A stretch of 48,246 bases of DNA. Source: Guillardia theta CCMP2712. Lineage: Eukaryota; Cryptophyceae; Pyrenomonadales; Geminigeraceae. The stretch is from NCBI RefSeq assembly GCF_000315625.1, contig NW_005434619.1:465810-514055 (forward strand), written 5' to 3'. Below the pieces are notes generated by a model, which did no database searches, was not told the DNA's origin, and worked only from the letters and a program-made list of their open reading frames with translations. Positions 1-12,000 of the stretch are shown here, piece by piece. The position numbers and the translations under genes are program-made. Every line of letters starts with the position of its first letter. The first letter of the stretch is position 1.

Positions 1-460
1 ACTCCTCCTCCTCCTCCTCCTCCTCGTCATCCTCCTCCTCCTCCTCCTCCTCCTCCTCCTCCTCCTCATCCTCCTCCTCCTCCTCATCATCATCTTGCAT
101 TATTAGCGCAGTTGCAACACAAAACGTTGGTCTGACTGTTGTCGGCAGGAAGGATAGGAATGCAGCACCGCCCTCCTTCTGGTATAGCCCGATGAACGAG
201 AGGTGAGGAGGAGGAGGGGGAGAAGAAGGATGAATGGAGTTCGAGGAGGAGGAGGCAGTTTGGAGAGAGAGGAAGCTGGAAGGAGTTTAGAGAGGGAGAA
301 AGAAAGAGAGCAGTGGATGTAAGTTGGACGTCCGGGGCGTCAAGGGGAGGGAGGAGGAGGAGGAGGAGGAGGAGGAGGAGGAGGAGGAGGAGGAGAAGCC
401 TTTCAGAGATCCCTCTCCCTCCTTCTGAACGTTTGCGAACAGGTCGAGCGAGTACGAGAG
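1..460. repeat. CTC/GAG trinucleotide low-complexity tract
   Basis: The first 100 bases are almost pure CCT/CTC repeats with a few CAT interruptions. The opposite phase, GAG/AGG, forms a second tract at about 350-395. The open frames here are poly-Leu or poly-Ser and are produced by the repeat. No gene is supported in this stretch. Confidence 0.85.
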
Positions 461-461
461 G

Positions 462-2210
462 ATGGGCGTGAAGGACAAGATCATGATCTTCAAGGAGAGG
501 GAGGCGAAGAGCCAACAGCCCTTCCCTTCCTCCTCATCCTCATCCTCATCCTCCTCCTTTCCACCACACAAGGTCCTTCATGTAGCGTCATCCGTCCTCC
601 TGACGTCTCGCTAGCCCCCGTTGGAGGACGCAGCTGAGATTGGCCGTCACCCTCCCAGGAATGGAGGAGCAAGATCTCCAAGGTCAGGAGGAGGAGGAGG
701 AGCGCAAGCAGTAGCAGAATGGGGAAGCAGGGATAATGGAGCACGAGTATGAGCTGCGAGAACAGGAAGGAGAGGAGGAGCAAGGGGAAGGAGCAGGAGG
801 AAGATGGATCAGACTGTAGGAGGAAGAGGAGAGGCCTTGATATCTTATCTCAGGATGGCGCGTTCCCTTGCTACCTTGACAACCTCCGTCCCTGCTGCGG
901 GTTCAACCTCCCTTGGTGCTAGAATCGTTCCCTTCCCTGCCCACTCCCCCGCCCCAATATCTCCTCCTCCTTCTCCTCCTCCTTCTTCTCCTCCCTCCTC
1001 CTCCTCCTCCATCTCATGGTTTTTTATGCTTCCTTTCCTTCCCTCTCTTGCGTCTCCTTGCTTTCGTTTGATCCCTCCAACTTCTGATCGCTCCCCAGAA
1101 GTTACAGACGATTCGCAGCTCCCTCCTCCTCCTCCGTCACTTCGAGGTCGAAAATCTTCCTCTTCTTCCTCTTCCTCTTCCTCTCCCTCCTCCTCCTCCC
1201 CCTCACTCCTCCTCGTCCTCCCTTCATAGCCCGCGCCCTTCCCACCGCCTTACAAGCTTTCCAGCGCTCTCAATGCTGGAACTTGATCCCGCCCCAAGGT
1301 CAATCGTCGTGCATCCTCGACGCGAGCCGACTCGTCCTCCTCCTCTTCCTCCCTCCGCCATGCTTGGTATCTTATTGCTCCTTCCTCCATGGCGCTGATA
1401 CCAGGCAGACGGCTCAGGTGCCGGTAGGAGGCGCAGGGGAGCAGGAGCAGTAGGAGGGAGGCGGGAAAGAAGTGCAGTGTTTTCCTCCGACTCCTCCGAC
1501 TCAGAAAAAGATTTTCGATCCTCCAAGTCTCTCGTCGCGACTCCATCCATAGCAAGTATGCCTTCTCATCCTCCTCCCTGCCTCCTCCCTCCTCCTCTTC
1601 CTCTCCCATCTCTTTCTGCCTCTAACACCTACGAAGGAACAGGAGCGGTCACTCCCTCGCAGCAGGAGGAAGCTTCGCTTTCATCGAGAAAACGAGCAGG
1701 TCGGAGAGTAGATCGGGTCGAAGAGACCCTCCCTCCGATGAGGGGGAGGAGGAGAGGGGGTGTGGTGGGAGTTTGAGTTCTGAGACTGAGTGAGAGCAGA
1801 GGAACTCGCATGGATGATTACCTCTGGTGGTCGCAGAATAAGCGGCGGCAGGCACATACGAAAGGTTCTCCTGCTCCTCCCTACCTCCCACAAACCACCT
1901 CCACGATCTACTCTCCTCCTTCCGTCCACTCCATCCCATCCTCCCTTCTCTCCTTATCTTGCTCCCATCCTCTTTCCGCCCCCTCCCACCCCTATCCTCC
2001 TCTCTCCCTCCCTCCCCCACTTCTATCCTCCCCTCCTCCTCTCCTCTCCTCTCCTCTCCCCTCCCCTCCCCTCCCCTCCCTCTGACTTGATTCCGAAGGC
2101 CAATGGTCTTGACAGCGACGAATCGTTTTGACGAGAACTTTCAAAGGCAACTCGGCGTGAAGAAATTCAAACGAGAGATTTCAAATATATTACAAAGAAA
2201 TCGCGCTTAA
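462..2210 (+). CDS. Putative Ser/Glu-rich low-complexity protein, spliced, function unknown
   Basis: I do not recognise this protein. A plausible start at 462 gives MGVKDKIMIFKEREAKSQQ followed by a Ser run. It splices in phase over a 61-nt GT-AG intron (573-633) into LRLAVTLPGMEEQDLQ. Later pieces with coding character are a Ser/Asp/Glu segment near 1477-1560 (SSDSSDSEKDFRSSKS), a basic segment near 1630-1740 (SSRKRAGRRVDRVEETLPP) and a well-behaved last exon near 2103-2210 that ends QLGVKKFKREISNILQRNRA and a stop at 2208-2210. The stretches between are CT-rich and look intronic. Exon joins in the middle are unresolved, and two adjacent genes are possible. Confidence 0.3.
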
Positions 2211-2447
2211 AGACGAAATTCATCCAACTTGACATCTCACACAATTCACACTAAAATACAACAGAACAAATCAAACCATCTCCACACCCTCCTCCTCCTC
2301 CTCCTCCTCCTCCTCCTCCTCGTCTTTCCCCCCCTTCCCTCAACCTCCTCCCTCCCTGCCCAGCATGTCTCCCTCCTTTCGTCCTCGCCTCCCCCTGATC
2401 CTCCTGGTTTTAACACTCCTGCTTCGCCACCAACGCAGAGCTCACAA
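2211..2447. repeat. Short intergenic CTC-repeat stretch between convergent genes
   Basis: Between the stop at 2210 on plus and the stop at 2448 on minus there is AT-rich sequence followed by a (CTC)n tract at about 2286-2322. I see no gene or RNA here. Confidence 0.6.
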
Positions 2448-3257
2448 TCAATCTGAATCCTCAGGTTCCTCCATGAGACTCAAACGCTGCTGCTGTACCT
2501 CCTCCCCCTCCTCCCCCTCCTCCGCTTCCTCCTCCATCCCTTCCTCTTGCTGCTGCCTTCCCTCCTGTTCCTCTTCATCCAACTTTCGCTCCATCCACTT
2601 CCGTTTCATGCAGATGGTCCTGCTGCAGCAGTCACAGAGGTTGAATCGCTCCTGTGCAAGCCCTCGCTGGAGGTAGGCGACGATTGCAGCAGGGCCCAAC
2701 CGAACAATCTCGGGGGGAGGAAGCTGAAGAAGAAGTCAGAGGGTGGACATAGCATGGGGAGGGGGGAAGAAAGTGAAGAGATAGGAGGAGAGGAGGACGG
2801 AAACAAGGTGAAGGGGGAGAGGAGATGGGAAGGGCTGGCACCTGTAGCGTATCATTGTTGAAGACGAGGATGCGTTGAAGGCGTGGAGGACAAGCTAGCA
2901 AGTTTGGTAGCACTGTGATCTGATTTCGAGAAAGATTGATCTCCTCCAGCGTTGTGCTTGTCCTGCTTGCCGTTCAGGTATGCAGGGATAGAGGGAGGGA
3001 GGAGGATCAAGAGGCTGTAAGAGACGGAGGAAGGTACGAAGGGAGAGCGGAGAGGAGGACGAGGGTGAGCTGGCAAGAGAAGGAGGGAGTAGGAGCAAGG
3101 GAGGAGCATGACCTCAGAGCTTTTGCAAGGTCGAAAAGGCCGGCAGAGGTGATGCGGTTCCCGCTCAGATTCAATCTCCGCAGCCCCAGCAGAAGGTTCG
3201 GCCTGTCCCGTGCGAATATCTTGCATCCCTGTTCCATGTCTGAGCCTGTTGTAACCC

Positions 3258-3348
<91 letters not shown>

Positions 3349-6328
3349 TCCTCCCCCCCACCCTCCAACAACAATGCCCCGCTCTGTCTACCACCACCTT
3401 TTTCCTCACATCTGCTCCACTTCCTCCTTCACCTCACCTCATCGCCAATGTCATTGTCAGACAAGTCAAGAGCGCCTTCTTCGTCTGGCTCAAGAACAGG
3501 CAGCAGAGAACGTAGCCCCTGCCATCATCGTTAGCGAGCCCCTCCAGCTCATCTCCTCTACCCTCCTCTTCTCTCCCTCTCCTGCTCTCCCTCCCTTCTC
3601 TCCCTCCCCTTCTCTCCCTCCCCTTCACTTCTCTCCTCTTCTCTCCCTCTCCTTCACTTCACTCATCTTCTCTCCCTCCCCTTCACTTCTCTCCTCTCCC
3701 ATCGTCTCCCCTTCTCTCCCTCCCCTTCTCTCCCTCCCCTTCACTTCACTCCTCTTCTCTCCCTCCCCTTCACTTCACTCCTCTTCTCTCCCTCCCCTTC
3801 ACTTCACTCCTCTTCTCTCTACTTCTCTATCGTCATTCACTTACCACCATCCCGACGGCGTTCCCTCTGATGTGAAGGACCTGCTTCTTACTTCCCCAGT
3901 TCAAGTTCAGCAGAGCCTCTGACAAGTTCGACGCGCCATCGTTCGAGAGCTTGTTGCAGCTCAGGTCTAGCTCGCTCAGTCTGAAGCCTTCTCCCCTGCC
4001 CCAGCGTTACCCAGACAGCGAGCCGGAGTCTTGTAGTCACCTTGTGGAGGCAGGCATTAGGAGGATGCTGTTGCCTCTGAGATCGTTCCAGTCCAGCCTG
4101 AGGGACTGCAACGTGCTGTTGTACCCAAGAGCCCATCCGAACTGAGAAAACACGTCACAATTTTGTCTCTCCCGTCTGCTGCCTTGCTGTTATCCCAGCC
4201 CTCTCTTTCCCAATCCCCCTCCTCCTCCCTCCTTTCTCTCTCTCGTCACCCACTTTTCCACTCCTCCTCCTTTCTCCTCGCTGTACTTACATTCTGCGCT
4301 CCTCCCATCCCAATCGAGTTCAGGCCTAGATCAAGCGACTGCAAGCAAGTGTTCTTCCACAGGCTGCGGGAAATGCTGGTCGCACCCTGCCATGCCAGTC
4401 AACGTCCACCTGAACTTCCAGTACGCACGGCCTCGTCACCTCAGCAGCAACTTCGTTCCTCCTCAGGCCAAGGTGGGTGAGCGAATTCATCCTCGTCAGT
4501 GCCGCTGACAGGAGGGAGCACCCGTGGCAACGGATCAAGTTGTATCCGAGCTCTAGCTCCCTTAGCGCCGTGCATTGATCGAGGAATTCAGTCAGGATCA
4601 TCGCTCCCTACGGCAGCGGATCAGATGCAACAGCGCGCAAGTCAGATTATCACTTGAGGACGGATGTAGTTCATGGCAAGACGAAGGCAGACAAGCGAGG
4701 TGTTGGTGAGGAGACCCGGAGACAAAGCGCTCAAGCCTGCTCGACGTCACAGCACGAACAGCAAAAAAACAAATATCACCATCATTTCGAATCTCGTTAG
4801 ATGAAAGGTTCAAATATTTGATCGCGCATTTGCTGGTAGCTTTTAGAGGAAATGAAAGAGCTGTGCAGCCTTCTGTACCTGCACGTGGGATCAGCCAAGT
4901 TGAGAAAGACAAGAGAGTATGCAGAAGACAACGAAGCAGAGAGAACGAAACGAGAGCAGAGATTCTTTGACCTCAAGGCAGGAGACTTACCGATCGAGTT
5001 GTCCCCTAGGTCCAGGCTCGTTATGCTGCATCCAGCCTCCATGCCAACAGCAAGAGCTCGAGCTCCCGAGGGACCAATCTTACAGCCTCGAAGTGTCAGG
5101 GTCTGTAGACTTGTTGCGGTAGACATGTTCTGATGTTCAGTCAGGACCAGGGACTCTGCAAACAAGGCAGCCAAACCGCAAATATCTTTAAGACTCCCGA
5201 TGCACGGAGGGAAGTCGTGCCCACTAAGTCCAGCTCTTGTAGATTACAACAACGAATCACTTCCGAGATCTTCTGTGCCCTTGAGCTATCATCAAGTCAA
5301 CCGTGACGAAATAAGAAAAGAAATGTATTTCAAATGATGGAACGAAATTTGCGTTCGTTGCAACATTATTTCAAGATTTACCTGAATATCCGATAAGGAA
5401 ACCCCCACGACAAGGATTTCAGCCTCAGAATTCCTTCATTGGATAACTTGATCAATTTCTTGGAATTCAAGCTTCTGCAAGAACGCAAAGGACGGCTCAG
5501 TCGAACCAAGACTGAACCATTACAGGATACCTTCCAAATTTCATGCCAGAGATCACCAGTGGCCCAGCAAAAATAGGCAAGAGATTATCACAAATTTTTC
5601 TGCCGCTCCACAGTGCGGATATTTCCCCTGGATTGATAGTGAGAAGAGAGTCGGAGGGAACAAGCTCCGTACCGAGATCAATCTTGTAGATGTATCTGCA
5701 TGCTTCCCTAAACAATCTGTTCGTCATGCGCGCCTGTCGAGGTCTCAGTGTCATAAGTGCACTTGGGATGCAGCAAAACTGACTATCATCAAGTTGCGAA
5801 ATGGCAAATACTCCAGCAGAAGCGCGAGCTCAGACGGTCGGAACTGCATGAACTCCGAGCATCTTCGGGAGGGGAAAGGATTGACGCACACTTCACTCCA
5901 ATCACCCTTTCGAGGTCTCTTTGAGCTCGTGCTCCAATGGAACCCATTCTGGCACAGACAGTCAGCGCTGTGAATCGACCTTTACTTTCCTCTACCTCCT
6001 GATGGAGGCCATCGAAGTCACAGCCTGCGCAAGCTATCGACCCGATCTGCAGGCAAGGCGAGAGAGAGACAGGAGAGAGCGGAAATGACAAGATCTCTGG
6101 TGACAGTGGGGCAAGAGACGAGCGCATACGCTCCCTTCCCCTGGAAGTTTCAGGGAGATCCCTGCCCTCTCGCCCATCCCATTCTTCAGCAGACTGATCT
6201 ACTTCGAGCTGAGCAAATTCTTCGATGGAGCTCCTCTCATAACAATGCGAAGAAGTGTTGGAAACATGCATGATCCTCGACTCCTCACGATTCAAGATAT
6301 TCTGAGCATCGATTTGACCGCAAGCCAC
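2448..6328 (-). CDS. F-box and leucine-rich-repeat protein (FBXL-like), about a dozen exons
   Basis: Probably a substrate receptor of an SCF-type ubiquitin ligase, inferred from its domains. An F-box-like segment (LALLLEYLPFRNLMI, exon 5784-5852) joins in phase over a 50-nt intron to ARMTNRLFREACRYIYKIDL (exon 5531-5733). Leucine-rich repeats of the ribonuclease-inhibitor type follow on successive small exons: TSLQTLTLRGCKIGPSGARA (near 5090), CAIKYLNLSSNEIRNDG (4790), LRELELGYNLIRCHGC (4550), SLDLGLNSIGMGGAQN (4310), LQSLRLDWNDLRGNSIL (4080), LSELDLSCNKLSNDGA (3940), ALDLSDNDIGDE (3470), LRRLNLSGNRITSAGL (3170) and LEEINLSRNQITVLP (2910). The last exon begins LPPPEIVRLGPAAIVAYL, a typical LRR cap, then a Cys-rich patch and an acidic Glu/Gln tail to the stop at 2448. 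The 5' end is unresolved; coding character starts near 6328. Repeats are certain, the F-box likely. Confidence 0.75.
3262..3347. repeat. Hexanucleotide (CTCCTG)n microsatellite in an intron of the F-box/LRR gene
   Basis: About 14 perfect copies of a CTCCTG unit lie between two LRR exons of the minus-strand gene. All frames across it stay open and give Cys-Ser, Ala-Gly or Arg-Ser dipeptides, which are repeat artefacts. A CT-rich tract at 3540-3835 lies in the next intron. Confidence 0.9.
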
Positions 6329-7429
6329 TTCAAGTCATCAAACCGTTGCCTGCAGCAGACAGGTAAGTGAGATGAAACGAAGTCTCTTGATGACGGTAAG
6401 ATATGGAGACATACATGTTCAATCATGTTTGCTTTCAAGGCTGGTAAGATCCTCTACACCAGCCTGTGCATAGCATCCTACCACTCGAATTCTACTAATC
6501 AATCTATTACCCAACAAAAGCATTCTCGCCGTCACCACTTTCTTCATCCAACACCTTGTCTCGTTCATTTGCTTTCTGTCTCTCTCGATGTATCCTCCCT
6601 CCTCTCTCTGCTCCTCTGCTCCATTTCGAGATTTTCACCTTGCTCTGTTCGATCATCTTTCTCAAGCCAGCTTGTCCCCCTGCCCCTCCCAACCTTCTCA
6701 TCATCATTCCTTTCCATGCTCACACTCATTTCCTGCGCTTCTAAACACCAAACAAGATCTCTCAAACTTTCTCTTCTGCTTGCTTGTTTTTCTCTTTTTC
6801 TTCTCTTCTTCTCTCATTTCTCCCTCTCATCCAATTGTCCATGGCCTGCTTATGTTCATTCAGCACATTTTGGTTTTATCAAATCGGTCTTATCAGGCCT
6901 AGGTCAAAGGGGTCCTAGCTGTCATATGGCTGCAGGGACACGGGGGGGTGAGGGGGGGTGCAAAGCGGAGGGGTGGGGGGTACTCTGGAGGGGTACGTCA
7001 ATGCAATCCAAGGAGTATCAAAGGATGGGGTACGGTGAAGAACAATGGAGACGGGGGTAGTGGGTTTCTAGAGGTGGGGGTTAATATACCAGGGGTAGTA
7101 GGAATATGAGGACAAACAACAATATGGAGGGGTAGGTGGAGGTCCTTGTTGGTAGGGGTAGAGAATTTTCATAGCAGCTGGGTGACCAGGGGTGGTACCC
7201 AAACAGTACTGGTGGGGTCCATATTTAAAAAGTTTTCGGCTTTATCTTTAGAACAGGTCCCACATTGGATCCAAACTTGGATCTTTATCGTTTAAATTTG
7301 GGAGGATTCTCTAGAATATTTCATCTCTGTTGTCATATTGGCGGTGAAGGAGGCGATTTTGTTGGTAGGGCTATTTACGAAACGATGCTTTTAAAAATAG
7401 TTGTAGAGGGCATTATTTTTGTGTGAAGA
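6329..7429. other. Intergenic region: CT-rich then G-run-rich tract
   Basis: The left part (6500-6850) is pyrimidine-rich with no convincing coding frame. From about 6900 to 7220 the plus strand is full of GGGG runs and holds three GGGGTAC motifs (6977-6983, 6990-6996, 7027-7033) plus a GGTGGTACCC near 7189. The 211-codon frame over 6425-7060 has no coding character. The region lies between two divergently read genes and may carry promoter elements. Confidence 0.5.
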
Positions 7430-8118
7430 TTTGATAATCGTTGTGATCGACAATCACTTGCGACAGATTCGCTTGCGGGAGATGTTGCGAGAGAATGATT
7501 GTGTTCTCTGTGTTGAAGTATCTATCTGGCAGTTGAGAGATAGCACAGAGAAGAGGTTGGCATTGAATGAGTCTGGACACGTGAATGTCCAAGTTTGAAG
7601 CTTTGACCAACGAAAGGTTAACGGATGCAGCATCGAAACGAGACTTGTTTGAAAAGTGAGTACCAAACTTACTTTGAAAGAAATGCACGAAGATTGCAAT
7701 CCAAGAAATGCTTGACGAGTCCTCCTGGATACCTGCAGGGAGAAATTCAGCACAGAGCGATGGGGTACTGATTCTTGCTCCTTACCCGACGGAACAACAA
7801 GATCCTGTCAGATGGTGTCATCAATTTGACCAGACTATTATGCTCGATCAGATCGCTCAGGTGTACATCTGGCACGCTGGATTTGAAAGTGGCAATCCGA
7901 GGAGGATGGCAAGGACGCTAACGATCGGGGGCACACAATATACAATGCATAGCACCGTTCTCTGTCCCTTGGTATTGAGAAAGAATGTTCAGTGCAGCAT
8001 TGATGTCACGAGACACTATGCGAGTTTTGAAACACTTGGTGGACTCACACCATTTCAACCATCACACCGCCCGTCTCTTGAGATGAAATACACTGCCCCT
8101 GAGGATCCGGACGTCTGA
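7430..8118 (+). CDS. Unrecognised spliced gene, 3' part
   Basis: I do not recognise the product. Three stretches join in phase. The first covers about 7436-7608 and contains RQIRLREMLRENDCVLCVEV. The second is a short exon encoding HRNETCLK. The third is the last exon, 7739-8118, which begins RRNSAQSDGVLILAPYPTEQ and ends PSLEMKYTAPEDPDV. The second join uses a strong GTGAGT donor near 7652 and a CTGCAG acceptor at 7738. The first join needs an unusually short 38-nt intron and is weaker. No signal peptide or membrane segment is visible in the parts seen. The start has not been found, so this is a 3' fragment of a model. It could also be a decayed gene. Confidence 0.45.
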
Positions 8119-8197
8119 AATTTTATAATTTTGTACCACATCGATGACAGTCCGCTGTCGTATGTCTTTCATCAACATAAAAAATGCACATCAGCAC

Positions 8198-8815
8198 GGT
8201 AGCTTCATGATAGCTTCACGATATTAGCTTCACGATATTAGCTTCACGATATTATCTTCACGATATTATCTTCACGATATTATCTTCACGATATTATCTT
8301 CACGATATTATCTTCACGATATTTTGTTTACGATATTATCTTCACACGATATTAGCTTCACGATATTAGCTTCACAATATTAGCTTCACAATTGTTCTAT
8401 TATTTTCACGATATTCGGTTCACAGTAGCGTCACTATAGCTTCAGGATATTAGCTTAACAATTGTTGCACGACATTAGCTTCAGGATATTCGCTTCATGA
8501 TATTTGCTTCTAGATATTAGCTTCTAGATATTAGCTTCACGACGTCAGCTTCATGATACCTTCATGATACCTTCATGATACCTTTATGATACCTTCATGA
8601 TACCTTCATGATACCTTCGTGATACCTTCGTGATACCTTCATGATACCTTCATGATACCTTCATGATACCTTCATGATACCTTCATGATACCTTCATGAT
8701 AGCTTCATGATAGCTTCATGATAGCTTCACGATATTATTTTAAGGATATTAGCTTCATGATAGCTTCGTGATAGCTTCGTGATAGCTTCATGATAGCTTC
8801 ACGGTATTCGCTTGG
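8198..8815. repeat. Minisatellite that changes from a 14-bp to an 11-bp unit
   Basis: The left half (about 8200-8540) is built on a 14-bp unit, ATCTTCACGATATT and variants with AGCTTCAC. The right half (about 8545-8790) is an 11-bp unit, CCTTCATGATA, in long near-perfect runs with CGTGATA variants, ending in AGCTTCATGAT copies. Both share a CTTCAYGAT core, so one unit probably arose from the other. No coding frame runs through it. Confidence 0.92.
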
Positions 8816-9008
8816 ACTTCACGGTACCCTAGCATATCATCGCTACAGAAGAGCCATAAAAATCTCAATAGACTCTCCCAGGAGTGAGTTTGGAGAGTCA
8901 AGGATGTGTCAAGTACGATCCTCTGCGGTTCATAAGCTGTTTCCTATCCAAAGGCAAAAACGAAGTTAAAAGAATTCTACTTTGTTTCATTGACATTCAA
9001 ATTACAGA

Positions 9009-12000
9009 CTACACATCATTTACATTTTGTAAGTACTCGTCGGCTGCCTTGGAGTAATCGTATGCCCCTGTCTTTGCCGCTACATTGTGCTTCCCACTGC
9101 ACATGGCGTCGCCCCACACGCTGTATCCTGCCCAGAAGTAGGGGGAGGCGAAAGGCCTCGGAAGACTGTCCGGGTTGGAGGAGCGAGAGACTTCCTCGAA
9201 GCGTCGGACCTTCTCGTGCCACGTCATCGACTTAAGCTCGTCTGGGAAGCCCCTGAGGTACTCGAGCTCGGTCGCGTTCCTTAGCCACATCTGCACAGGA
9301 GGGTCAGCCACCGACGCCCTTCCCCTCCCTCTCACTCCACCTGCGTGTCTCGCAGAGCCGACGCCACGTCCTGACCTCCGTGAATCAGCCTGTCGTAGAA
9401 GGCGTGCCAGAAGATGGCGCGGCACTCGTGGTCCACTACCCAGTACGAGGCGACGACGCAGTTCGATCCAGCGATCAAGAAGCCGAGGGGCCATGCGACG
9501 GTTGAGATGTCGGGGGAGCTTGACAGGGAGCTCGGGTCAGGAAGATTGCTCTGCAAGCTTGTCAGGGCGCTGAAAGAAGCAGATGACGACCTGTTACCTG
9601 TCGATTGGATGCCAGCACGACTACTCTACACACTGGAAGCTCCCAAGCAGATATCTTGTCTCCTCCAAGAACTTCTCCGTCTGCCATGGGGATGACCAGG
9701 CTCGAGGAGCTGCTGAATTTGCTTTGAGAGCGACAGCTGAAGTGTAAGACGTCGGCGTTGCTTGACGAGACGTTTACAACCTTGACTTCGTTGCTCTTCA
9801 TCCTGTGAAGATCCTCGTTGATCTTGGAAGAATGAGCTTCAATGTCGCTGATCACTCGCATCTTCCGGAAACACGACTTGAGTGCTTTCCACTCGTTCTC
9901 GATGTTGGAGCAGGCTTGCCCGTCGCGCGGTTTGCCGATCGCAAGCACCTTGAGCATCGGGGCGAACCTCATGTTGATATCCCTGTGCTGCGACCACGAG
10001 AGGTACTTGATGCAAGGCGAGTAGGCGATGCCAAGAGGAAAGCGATCAAGCATGCAGACTGGGTCCTCCGCTTCCTCCTGTCTGTCCAGAGGCAGAGCGT
10101 GGAGGGGGACGTGGGCCAGACGACCCTCAGGGATGAGGATCAGTCGTTTGACGCGCGGTGACACCATCTTGACAAGGCTCTTGACTCTCAGGGCATGACT
10201 GAGCTCTGCCAGCTTGTCGTTGCGGTTGAAGCTGTCTCCCTCGATGCTGAGGTTCTCCAGACATCGATCGATCTTCTCGACTTCAGCCTCACTATAGCAC
10301 AAGACGCGGGGACAGTCCTCCTTCCACTCCTTGAAGAACACAAACCCCATCTTGTCTCCGAAGTACCATTCCACTATCGCTGTCTCGTAGTGTTCCACCG
10401 GATCACTCATCCACAGGCAAGGGTGCTCATCCTCCAGAGGTGAAAAGAATCTCAACATTGAGGCTTTTCCATCCTTGGACTGCATTGCGACCTTCTCCCG
10501 CATCGACAACAGCTGCATTGCATACTTGAAGAGTGCTTCTTCCTTCTTGAGCGACGAGATGCTGTCGCCTTCAGATTCTCTCTGCAGTCTTTCTACCTTT
10601 CGCTGCATCTTCTCGTATGAACTTCGCATCTTCTCACTCAAGTTGTTCACAACACAACCTCTGCTTGCCTCGCTGAGCAGCAGCTGACCAAATGAGTACC
10701 CATGACTCCTCTCGGCGTATGAGAGGGCCTGCGCCGGTTTTCCCAGTAGCAAACAAGTTTTGACGCACCCGGTGAAGGCAGATTTCAAGGTGTTCCATAC
10801 TGTAGTTTGAAATCTTCTCGATCCACCTGAAGACCCCAACATAACCGATGCCAACGTTTCACAGACTCCTAGCGCGCTTTCAAATCTTTCCTGCGCATCT
10901 TGAATCCCCTTTTTGTTGTCGACATCTACTGATCGAAGACATATCATCGTCGAGTCCCCAAAGCTCAGCAGCCGAAGTTTTGCTTCAGAGTACTTCACTT
11001 GCGTCTTTGCATACTGCAGAGGAAAAGTCTCATAAGAGAATACATCCAGAGCCTTCGAGTAATGATCGATTGCCGTCTCGAGTTCGCCGTCGGTGTTTTC
11101 TTTCAAGCTCCTCATTGCGAAAGCATCCGCCATGTTCAGGTGGATCTCTGCTTCAAGGCACATGAGTGAAACCCGCTCCTCTCCAACAAGCCTTGGCAAG
11201 TTGGAATTTGCCAGCGTCAAGTAATCGGTCGCTTCCTTGTAACAGCCTGCGTAAGGGATTAGGACGCATCAAGTCAAGACAAGATAGAATACCTGCAGCA
11301 AGAAACACCTTGCCAATCTCGAGGAGAGCAGATACGAAGTCTTTCGGAGCTGCATCAGCTGTGTACAACTCGAAGGCTTTACAGAGATAATCTGCTGACA
11401 TCAACCAGGTCTTGGGATTGTTTTCCTTCGTTGCAGCGTGTTTGTAATATTCACCGAGCCCCACATATGCAGCCTGCAACTGCCGAGTGTTGTGATCTTT
11501 CTTGTCGATTCCTACAATGGCTTTTTGAAAGTAGTTTTCACACTGATCTTCGAGCTCTGATTCTTCTTCTAAATGTGACAGTGATGACAGGCAATAGAGA
11601 TATGAATATCCTAGACAGAGTTGGATGCTTGCTTTTTCTTGGTATAAGTAATCAAGCTTATTGAGAGCTTTCCATCCTTCAATTGCGATGCGCAAGAACA
11701 AAAATCGATTATTCAGTCTCGTCGCACGGAAGCAGGAAGAGCATATTCGATTGACCTTCGCTATCTTTGAGTTACAAGCACCGAGTGACTGAGCGATTCC
11801 TCGTGCAAGTTTGTCCTCTACTGCCTTTGTGCTCAACATCATAGGACTGTTGTTTCCAGAGTCACCGTTGCTCGAAAAATCGGGTGAAGCATCATCGATG
11901 TCTTGGAAGCCATGCGAAGAACGCTCTAACTCCACGAGCAGACTCTCTTCGTTGCAGCCGGCCATAGCAGAAGTCCAGCTTCTCAACACTGTAGAATGAT

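Noticed and set aside
2852..3409. Gly-Ala, Cys-Ser and Arg-Ser dipeptide proteins
   Set aside because: They come from a CTCCTG hexanucleotide read in different frames within an intron of the F-box/LRR gene.
6425..7060. 211-codon plus-strand frame
   Set aside because: Ser/Leu/Phe-rich pyrimidine sequence followed by G-runs; no conserved motif, and composition explains the openness.
8198..8815. CRISPR-like array
   Set aside because: Units are 11-14 bp directly abutting with no unique spacers, in a eukaryotic context. It is a minisatellite.
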